NCBI GenBank assembly: GCA_030849465.1
Contig: JARVLF010000015.1
Coordinates: 1,364,001-1,428,000, forward strand
Reading direction: 5' to 3'
Source: Moesziomyces globuligerus
Taxonomy: Eukaryota > Basidiomycota > Ustilaginomycetes > Ustilaginales > Ustilaginaceae
Length of the DNA: 64,000 bases
In this document: piece after piece, positions 57,976 to 64,000 of the stretch
Layout of the letters: every line of letters begins with the position of its first letter
Position numbering within the stretch: position 1 is the stretch's first letter
The notes under the pieces: generated by a model
Told to the model about the DNA's origin: nothing
Database searches by the model: none
Seen by the model: only the letters and a program-made list of their open reading frames with translations
Program-made: the position numbers and the translations under genes

Positions 57976-59373
57976 CTACGACGCCGAATCACCCGCCTGG
58001 GCTTCGGTGGCATCCGCCGGCGCGGGCGTCGCTGACTCGGGCACGTCGTCGGTGAGCTTGGCCAGACCGGCAGGAATCGCGGCTCCACGCAGCGATATGG
58101 TGGCGTCGTCATCGGCGGCGTGAGGTGCGGCGAGCTTCTGTGTCGCCTCCCCCTCGCCCTCTGCCGCCTCGCCGTCTTCATCCTCCTCCTCATCCTCCTC
58201 CTCCTCCTCATCGTCGTCGTCGTCGTTGTCGTGGGAGGTGGTGAGGAAGCTAGGTGGGTGTGCGGGATCTGCGTCGTCGTGGTCTGGTCTGGTGAGGATG
58301 GCAGTGGGGCGGGGGCTGGGAGCGGGGGGCGGGACGAGGCCCACGGCATCGACGTCGGCCTGCTGGAGCGCGTGCGGGAGGAGCGAGCGCTGTGCTGCGG
58401 TGCCGCTCCTCTCCCTCCTCGCGGTGGTGCCGTTGAGCACGACGGGTGCGGGTGTGCGGTCGAACTCTCCGCGCGCCTCGTGCTGCTGGGTGTGCTGGGC
58501 GGCGCTGGGACGCGGCGGCAGGTTGTCGGTGGCGGTGAGGTCGTAGGTCTCTACGAGGCAGAAGAAGCGCTCGTAGAGCGAGGTCTCTGCCTCGCAGGCG
58601 AGGAAGGTGTCGCGGTGGTAGCACCAGGCATGGACAAAGATGCGGCTGAGACGACGGGCGATGGAGCCAAAGTGGCGGAGGCTGGTGTTGGGCACGTAGG
58701 TGCGGCTGGGAAAGTGGCGCGCCGAGTTGAGGAGCGAGGTGGCGCCGTCGAGCGTATGCACCATGTAGTCGATGGCGCAGCACTGCTTCTCTTCGCCGTG
58801 CGAGGCGCAGAGGTACATCCAGTCGCCGGCGTTCATGGCGGCACACGTCTGGGGCCGCGCCTCGCGATCGCACTCCTGCTGCAGCGAGGTGAGCCACGGT
58901 GTGGTGAGGTCGAGCACGAGCCGACGCAGCTGCTCGTAGACCCAGATGTCGGTGTCGACGTTCTGCAGGATGCCATCCTCGTCTCGCTCCTCGCGCTTCT
59001 TGCCACCGACGGCCGAGAACGCTTCGACATCGCCCTCGGTGGGCAGCGAGGTGATGGTCTCGACCGCGTGCGCATCGCGACGCACGAGCATCGCCAGGTA
59101 CTCCTGCAGCTGGAACGGACTCTCGGCATCTGCCGCCGAAGACGGACCTGCAACAGCAGAAGAGGAGGAGGAGGAAGACGCTATCGGGCCGGTGGCAGCG
59201 GTGGTGGTGGTTAGGTCGTGCGACGAGTGGAGGCGGTGTTCGGAGAGCGAGACGACTTCGTCGAGCTTCTGGCCGCGGCGGATGCGGAGTCGCCTGGGCG
59301 GTGCGGCCTTGGCTGCGACGGCCTTGGCGGGCGCCACTCCAGTTGGTGCGGACGTGGATTCTGAGATGCTCAT
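57976..59373 (-). CDS. MOB4: MOB4/phocein-family protein with long acidic tail
   Basis: The protein has 465 residues from ATG 59373 (MSISEST). An in-frame ATG at 59502 would add 43 Pro/His-rich residues that look like translated leader. The Mob/phocein domain lies at about 75-300: VYEQLRRLVLDL, then QTCAAMNAGDWMYLCASHGE, AIDYMVHTLDGATSLLNS and RRLSRIFVHAWCYHRDTF. Cysteines in QTC and YLC and histidines in VHAWCYH are placed as zinc ligands. AIDYxxHTLDG is the phocein signature and separates it from Mob1/Mob2. Phocein is a STRIPAK subunit, which with striatin and PP2A controls polarity, fusion and development in fungi. The C-terminal 150 residues are Pro-rich, then a run of Asp and Glu, absent from short animal MOB4 (225 residues). 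Confidence 0.87.
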   Translation of the reverse strand: MSISESTSAPTGVAPAKAVAAKAAPPRRLRIRRGQKLDEVVSLSEHRLHSSHDLTTTTAATGPIASSSSSSSAVAGPSSAADAESPFQLQEYLAMLVRRDAHAVETITSLPTEGDVEAFSAVGGKKREERDEDGILQNVDTDIWVYEQLRRLVLDLTTPWLTSLQQECDREARPQTCAAMNAGDWMYLCASHGEEKQCCAIDYMVHTLDGATSLLNSARHFPSRTYVPNTSLRHFGSIARRLSRIFVHAWCYHRDTFLACEAETSLYERFFCLVETYDLTATDNLPPRPSAAQHTQQHEARGEFDRTPAPVVLNGTTARRERSGTAAQRSLLPHALQQADVDAVGLVPPPAPSPRPTAILTRPDHDDADPAHPPSFLTTSHDNDDDDDEEEEEDEEEDEDGEAAEGEGEATQKLAAPHAADDDATISLRGAAIPAGLAKLTDDVPESATPAPADATEAQAGDSAS

Positions 59374-59850
59374 TGGTGCCCGATGAGCGGATGGTGGGAT
59401 GAGAGGATGATGGTGAGGGTGATGAGGGGGCCTGGTGCGTTCCGGAAAGTTGGCCGTTGGCCCTTGGCTTTTGGGCATCACAGTACCTTCCACGCGCGAC
59501 ATCTGCAGGGGAAATCACAAAGCTCGTCCGAGCGTGAGTCTGAGTGTGGCTCGCTTGGTGTGCCTTTGTCGCAACACAGGGGCTACACGTCTCGTCTCCC
59601 AAAGTCAACATCCGCCGCGCCGCGCATTTCATCCCATTTGTGTCAAAGTGTTAGAGTGAGTTTGTCCAAAAACGCCCGATGTGGATCTGAAAAATCGCTC
59701 GATGACGAGGCGCAGCAATCTCCGAGCGGGCTTATCCCCGTGCGTGGGGCGAGGTTGGCACTCACACTTCCATGGGAAACTCGCCCGGCGGAGGCACGCG
59801 TCTGTGACTGGCGAGCGATGCGGCTTGAGCCTCCCACCCCCGCAACCAGG

Positions 59851-59905
59851 CTGGCAGCCAACTGGCAGCAAACTGGCAGCCGACTGGCAGCCGACTGGCA
59901 GCCGA
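59851..59905 (+). repeat. Five tandem 11-bp repeats (CTGGCAGCCGA type)
   Basis: The copies are CTGGCAGCCAA, CTGGCAGCAAA and three identical CTGGCAGCCGA, with no gaps. All variation is in the last three bases of the unit. The 11-bp period puts each copy about one helical turn apart in a divergent promoter. Confidence 0.9.
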
Positions 59906-60244
59906 CGCCACTCGGCTGAGCGCCGCTCAGCTGCACGTGCAAAGCACCATCCCAGCACAGCACAAGCAGTCGCGTTGGCAGCGTTCGGATGCAGAGGTGC
60001 GCGCGCGCCTGGCAGACGACACTTCGATCCGCTTCTCTCTGCTCCCATCGCCTCGCAGTCAGAGGTGAGTCGGGAGCGTGCCGACACTCGCAACTCCCAG
60101 CCCAGCCTCGAATGGGGATTTTTTGGATTGGATTTTCCCGCCGCACTGCACCACCGCTTTTTTTTGACAGCTCCATTCACACTGTGCAGGTGCATGCCTG
60201 CCGCCCACTGCTCCACCGTCACTGTGACTGGTGGTACGGCGTCG

Positions 60245-60277
<33 letters not shown>
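60245..60277 (+). repeat. (TGC)11 tract, non-coding
   Basis: Eleven TGC units are followed after GTT by a further short GCT run (60281-60291). The tract lies about 345 bp before the zinc-cluster ATG and is probably length-variable. Confidence 0.85.
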
Positions 60278-60620
60278 GTTGCTGCTGCTGCACAGACGGC
60301 TGAGTTTTGCCCTATCTCTACACCACTGCTGCCTTCTTACAACTGCTCGCCTTATCCCTACCTTCTTCCTTCCACCGCTCACCCCTCTTCCGTACAGCGC
60401 GCGCCACGCTCGATCCGCCGCTTTGCACTGGATGAATCCCGAGCGCCCTCGATTCCTCGTTTCAGTCGTTCCTCTGCCACTCTCCCTAACTTGACCCGAC
60501 TTGCAGCCCCGACCTCCAGCACATCCACCAGCTTCCTGACCTCGACACCATCACCGCCGCAGAGCTGCGCTGAGCTCTTATCGTACATCGCTCGTCGCTC
60601 TCGACCGCCCACTGCCCGGC

Positions 60621-63600
60621 ATGAACGGCTTCGACTTCAACATGGCCAACGCCGCCGCCGCCAACATGTCCATGTTCCAGCAGCCTACGCATGAGCTTCA
60701 GCAGCCCACCTCGCTGCCTCAGCAGCAGCAACAACAACACCAACCCGAAGCCCCACGACCACCACCCAAGCGTCGCAACAGAAAGGCCGTCTCCTGCGTC
60801 TCGTGCAGGGAGAAAAAGATCAAGTGCGACCGCGTCGTCCCCTGCAACCAATGCATCAAACGAGGCGAGCAGGATCAGTGCCGCATCGAGCAGAAACCAA
60901 AGATCGTTCACGACCACTCCGCCGTCAACACTCACTCCCACAACCACCCTTTCTCCTCCTCCTCTTCCTCTTCATCCTCGTATCCTCACATCGACCCGCT
61001 CTCGCCCGGCTCCGCCGTCTACTCCCAGTTCAGCGCCGCCATCAGCTCCGCCAAAGATCAGGTGAATGCAGCACACGCAACCGGCAGCCCGCCTCCCGCA
61101 GAGGTCGAGGCCATCAAGGCACGCCTCGCTCAGGTCGAGGCCCTCCTCGCAGGTCAGATGCCCCTCTCCAGCGCCAACGCCCTCGCTCCCTCCTCGCCCG
61201 CAGCTTCCGCCAATTGGAACGTCTACCGTTCCGCTTCCACCTCCAACCCCGCAGAGCTCGACCTCTCCCGCGCCTCCACCAGCTCCCATAGCCCAGCCAG
61301 CCTCTTTTCCGGCCACCGTTCCGCATCGATCCCTTCCTCGACTCACCACTCCTCCGTCTCTCCACACGCCGCACCGCTCGACACGGACGAGAGCGAGGAC
61401 GACAATGACGACGACGACGATACCGCACCCTCCAGCCCACGCGCGCCCCATCACAGGCCGTCGCCATCCAACCGTCTCAGGACCGACAACATGCCCGTAT
61501 CCAGAAAGGAGCTCGACAGCGACACCGAGGACGCCGCCGTGGTGCTCGAACGCCTCGCCATGGACGGGCCGTCCACCTCACGCTGGGCCAATGCAGGCTC
61601 TGGCGGCTGTCCCAAGCAGAACAACGCAGGCGTCGGCGCCGAAGAGCTCGGCACCGGCCAAAAGTTCGAACGCTGCTTGAAAAAGGAGGCCGAGGCGAGC
61701 GTCGCAGGCCAAGACACCGTCGCCAGCTTCGAGCGCTGTCTGCAGCGAGACAGAGAAGTCGGCCTCATGAACATCGACGCCAACGACTCGGCGCCCTCCT
61801 CGTGTCCCTCGTCACAGCCAACCGTTCAGTCGCCCGCCAGCCTGCTTCCGCTTCCGGCCTCGCATGCCCAGGGCCCCACAGGCATGCTCCTCCCGCCGCT
61901 ATCCAGCGTCCCACAATCCGACGAACTCGCCAGCGGGCAGCCGCCGTGTGCCTGCAGAGCACCACACGACGAGGCCTCCGGCCACACCGAATCCCAGGTG
62001 CCCCAGGTCGGTGACGACCATGCCTGCCTCAAGAGCAATGAGCCTCCATCCAAGGAGCCCTCGCCCATCACAGTGCCCTGCAAGCTCGCGTGTGAGAACA
62101 AGGGCCTCCTTCGCCTCAAGAGCGGCCCCGAGACGCTCTTCGGTTGGGGCATCGGCTGGGCCTGGGCCGCCGCCGAGGTGCTCATCCAGCAGGACCAGCA
62201 GAAGGCAAAGGATGCCGGCCAGCCCTTCAACGTCGGCCCTCGCACCGAGCGCGAGGCCGTGCTGCGCGCCATCTGCGAGAGCCTACCCTCCAAGCAGATG
62301 GCCTGCCAGCTCATCGAGGTCTACGAGTCCAGAGCGCGCTACCTCTGCGGCCACGTCGTCCACGTACCCTGCCTCAAGCGCGAGATGGAGGCCTTCTACG
62401 CCTTGGACTCGGTCGAGAAGCGCGCGCGCGTCGTCAACCACGTCGACCCCGGCTGGCTCGCCATGTTCCTCTCGGTGCTGGCTCTCGGCCTCCGCTTCTA
62501 TCCCTGCTCGCCCAAGACCGGCTGGCAGCCCGCGGGGCATCTGTTCGATGGCAAGACCATCCACGCCTGGCACTCGGCGGCAAAGACGTGCCTTGTGCTG
62601 TCCAACTATCTCAACTCCACCAGCCTCAGCGTCATCCAGGCGATCCTGCTCCTCTACCTCTTCAACTCGGTCTCGGGCGCCAGCTGCGGCAGCACCGAAG
62701 CCGACACGGGCTCCACCAACATTGCGCTGCTGCGCGTCGCCATCACCAACGCGCAGGAGATGGGCCTGCATCGCCTCGGCGACCTCGACAAGCAGCCGCG
62801 GCCCAACGAGCCCTCGTCCAAAGTCATCCGGCGCGAGATCGCAAAGCGCATCTGGTGGGCACTCGTCTTCCGCGACTGGAGCGCCACAGGCACTGGCTGC
62901 TCCAAGGACTACATCATCCGCGCCGAACACTTCAACACGCCGCTCCCGGGCAACTACAACGACGACGACCTTATGGCCACGCCGCTGCCGGCGCCGCGCC
63001 CGCGCGAGGAGTTCACCGAGATGTCGTACGTGCTGGCCAACCTCGAGTTTGGCATGGTGGTCAAGGAGGATGTCGACGTACGCCTCCGCCGCGAACTCCA
63101 CGCTGCCACCAACGGCGGCGACCATCGGCTGACGTGCGTCGAGGCGCAACGCCTCGATGGCCTCTACCGCGGTGTGCTAGAGAACGCGCCGAGCTTCTTC
63201 AAGGTCGGCTCCGAGATCGGCCGCGTGACGTGCATCGAGGTGCAGCGGTGGCTGCTGCAGCAGGCGGTTTTCAGCAAGCTGCTGCGCATCCATCGCCCCA
63301 ACCTCTCGAGCCGCAAGGAGTCGCGCACCAACTGCGTGCTGCTCGCGCGCTCGATCCTCGACATGCAGAAAAAGATCCGCTCGCGCTGCACCGTTATCGA
63401 CCGGCTCTGGGTCAACCTCATGCAGAGCTTCTCGGCCGCCATCGTGCTCGCGCTCCACCTCCTCCACACGCGGCCCACCCCCGACCACCGGGTCTCGGTG
63501 CGCTCCGAGATCACCGAGGCCATCCGCGCGCTCAAGCAGGTGGACGGCAGCGATTGCGCAGCCAAGAAGTGCATCCGCGTCATCGAGGCGCTGCTCGAGG

Positions 63601-64000
63601 AGGAGGAGGAGCGATGGCAGGCGGGCAACGCCGCCCTCGCCCGCAACGACGTCCCCACCGCCGTCGAGACCGCAAAGTCCAAGCGCAAGCGCCAGATGGA
63701 GGTCGACGGCGCCGACGAGGCTGCGGCCGCGGCCGGCGGCGGACGCAGGAAGAACCTGCTCAGTCTGGCGCAGCGCGTCGCCCAGGCGGCGCGCGAGGAT
63801 GGCTCGGCCCAGCAGCAGCCGGCGTCGGCGCCCGCGGTGGTCGACGACCCGTCCAAGCGCCAGGCAACGATGGCTGCGGTGCGGTCACTGGCCGACTCGC
63901 ACCCGAAAGCAGACCGCTCCCTCGAGGTCAATGGCGTCACGGCGCTCAAGGACGGCGCGTCGCTGGTGCGCATGGCCAACACGACGCTGCCGACGTCTGG
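60621..64000 (+). CDS. Zn(II)2Cys6 transcription factor, C-terminus off the right edge
   Basis: The frame is open from ATG 60621 to the edge (1,126 full codons), so the stop is not in the window. A Gln-rich start and the basic KRRNRKAVS lead into the binuclear zinc cluster Cys59-x2-Cys62-x6-Cys69-x5-Cys75-x2-Cys78-x8-Cys87. Residues about 90-480 are Ser/Pro/His-rich with an acidic patch (about 255-270) and scattered Cys. The fungal-specific regulatory domain occupies about 500-1000 (VDPGWLAMFLSVLALGLRF, ALLRVAITNAQEMGLHRLG, REIAKRIWWALVFRDW, HFNTPLPGNYNDDDL). A basic region (SKRKRQME) near 1020 may be a further nuclear signal. This is a typical fungal pathway regulator; target genes cannot be inferred because the neighbours are unrelated. 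Confidence 0.92.
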   Translation, partial: MNGFDFNMANAAAANMSMFQQPTHELQQPTSLPQQQQQQHQPEAPRPPPKRRNRKAVSCVSCREKKIKCDRVVPCNQCIKRGEQDQCRIEQKPKIVHDHSAVNTHSHNHPFSSSSSSSSSYPHIDPLSPGSAVYSQFSAAISSAKDQVNAAHATGSPPPAEVEAIKARLAQVEALLAGQMPLSSANALAPSSPAASANWNVYRSASTSNPAELDLSRASTSSHSPASLFSGHRSASIPSSTHHSSVSPHAAPLDTDESEDDNDDDDDTAPSSPRAPHHRPSPSNRLRTDNMPVSRKELDSDTEDAAVVLERLAMDGPSTSRWANAGSGGCPKQNNAGVGAEELGTGQKFERCLKKEAEASVAGQDTVASFERCLQRDREVGLMNIDANDSAPSSCPSSQPTVQSPASLLPLPASHAQGPTGMLLPPLSSVPQSDELASGQPPCACRAPHDEASGHTESQVPQVGDDHACLKSNEPPSKEPSPITVPCKLACENKGLLRLKSGPETLFGWGIGWAWAAAEVLIQQDQQKAKDAGQPFNVGPRTEREAVLRAICESLPSKQMACQLIEVYESRARYLCGHVVHVPCLKREMEAFYALDSVEKRARVVNHVDPGWLAMFLSVLALGLRFYPCSPKTGWQPAGHLFDGKTIHAWHSAAKTCLVLSNYLNSTSLSVIQAILLLYLFNSVSGASCGSTEADTGSTNIALLRVAITNAQEMGLHRLGDLDKQPRPNEPSSKVIRREIAKRIWWALVFRDWSATGTGCSKDYIIRAEHFNTPLPGNYNDDDLMATPLPAPRPREEFTEMSYVLANLEFGMVVKEDVDVRLRRELHAATNGGDHRLTCVEAQRLDGLYRGVLENAPSFFKVGSEIGRVTCIEVQRWLLQQAVFSKLLRIHRPNLSSRKESRTNCVLLARSILDMQKKIRSRCTVIDRLWVNLMQSFSAAIVLALHLLHTRPTPDHRVSVRSEITEAIRALKQVDGSDCAAKKCIRVIEALLEEEEERWQAGNAALARNDVPTAVETAKSKRKRQMEVDGADEAAAAAGGGRRKNLLSLAQRVAQAAREDGSAQQQPASAPAVVDDPSKRQATMAAVRSLADSHPKADRSLEVNGVTALKDGASLVRMANTTLPTS

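Larger units (their letters stand above)
59374..60620. promoter_or_regulatory. Divergent promoter: MOB4 (-) / Zn2Cys6 regulator (+)
   Basis: This is 1.25 kb with no supported gene. It carries five tandem 11-bp repeats (59851-59905), a (TGC)11 tract (60245-60277) with a short second run, and a T-rich patch (60119-60170). The 3' third is CT-rich leader of the zinc-cluster gene. Confidence 0.5.

Noticed and set aside
1..64000. CRISPR array, transposon or secondary-metabolite cluster
   Set aside because: No spaced direct repeats, terminal repeats with transposase, or synthase-type enzymes were seen; the tandem arrays are gapless short repeats.

Overview
The window looks like nuclear DNA of a smut fungus or close yeast-like relative (Basidiomycota, Ustilaginales). 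The evidence is GC-rich coding sequence with strong third-position bias, genes that are intronless or carry one short 5'-proximal GT-AG intron, Ser/Pro/Ala-rich low-complexity protein insertions, pyrimidine-rich leaders, and a recognisable Msb2 signalling mucin. Species was not determined. I support nineteen protein-coding genes. Two run off the edges: a WDR7-like gene at the left and a Zn2Cys6 regulator at the right. I found no rRNA, convincing tRNA, transposon, CRISPR array or secondary-metabolite cluster.

Layout, left to right. 1-5227 (-): WDR7/rabconnectin-3beta-like WD40 protein, partial. 5584-6561 (+): membrane-anchored alpha/beta hydrolase. 6690-8351 (-): MFS monocarboxylate-type transporter. 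9315-10892 (+): F-box-like protein. 10937-14908 (-): probable Mediator subunit Med16. 18265-21057 (+): Msb2 mucin sensor with a long upstream region. 21595-22212 (-): SEC11 signal peptidase, two exons. 22718-23941 (+): Rad60/Esc2-type SUMO-like-domain protein. 24110-25429 (-): divergent bZIP factor. 26579-28395 (+): Ypk1/Gad8-type AGC kinase. 28658-29722 (+): SEN34 tRNA-splicing endonuclease. 29845-31590 (-): phosphoglucomutase. 33180-41531 (+): 2,783-residue PH/coiled-coil protein. 42776-44893 (-): TALE homeobox factor. 44894-50550: 5.7 kb without a supported gene. 50551-52713 (+): sorting nexin Mvp1. 53505-55751 (+): BRF1 of TFIIIB. 56419-57837 (+): secreted, probably GPI-anchored alpha/beta hydrolase. 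57976-59373 (-): MOB4/phocein. 60621-64000 (+): Zn2Cys6 regulator, partial.

Most genes are housekeeping or signalling genes. Several touch surface sensing, membrane stress and endosomes: Msb2, Ypk1/Gad8, MOB4 (STRIPAK), Mvp1, and the WDR7-like protein (V-ATPase regulation). They are not co-oriented and nothing shows that they form one module. Convergent neighbours are often very close, 44 bp in the tightest case, so 3' ends probably overlap.

The less ordinary material is mostly non-coding. It includes short tandem arrays with 10- or 11-bp periods near regulatory genes, palindromes in divergent promoters, long C tracts touching a start codon and a stop codon, a 32-bp duplication upstream of MVP1, trinucleotide tracts upstream of transcription-factor genes, and one exact ACAAAGGGA pheromone-response-type site in the 5.7-kb spacer. 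I do not see a clearly new multi-gene system.
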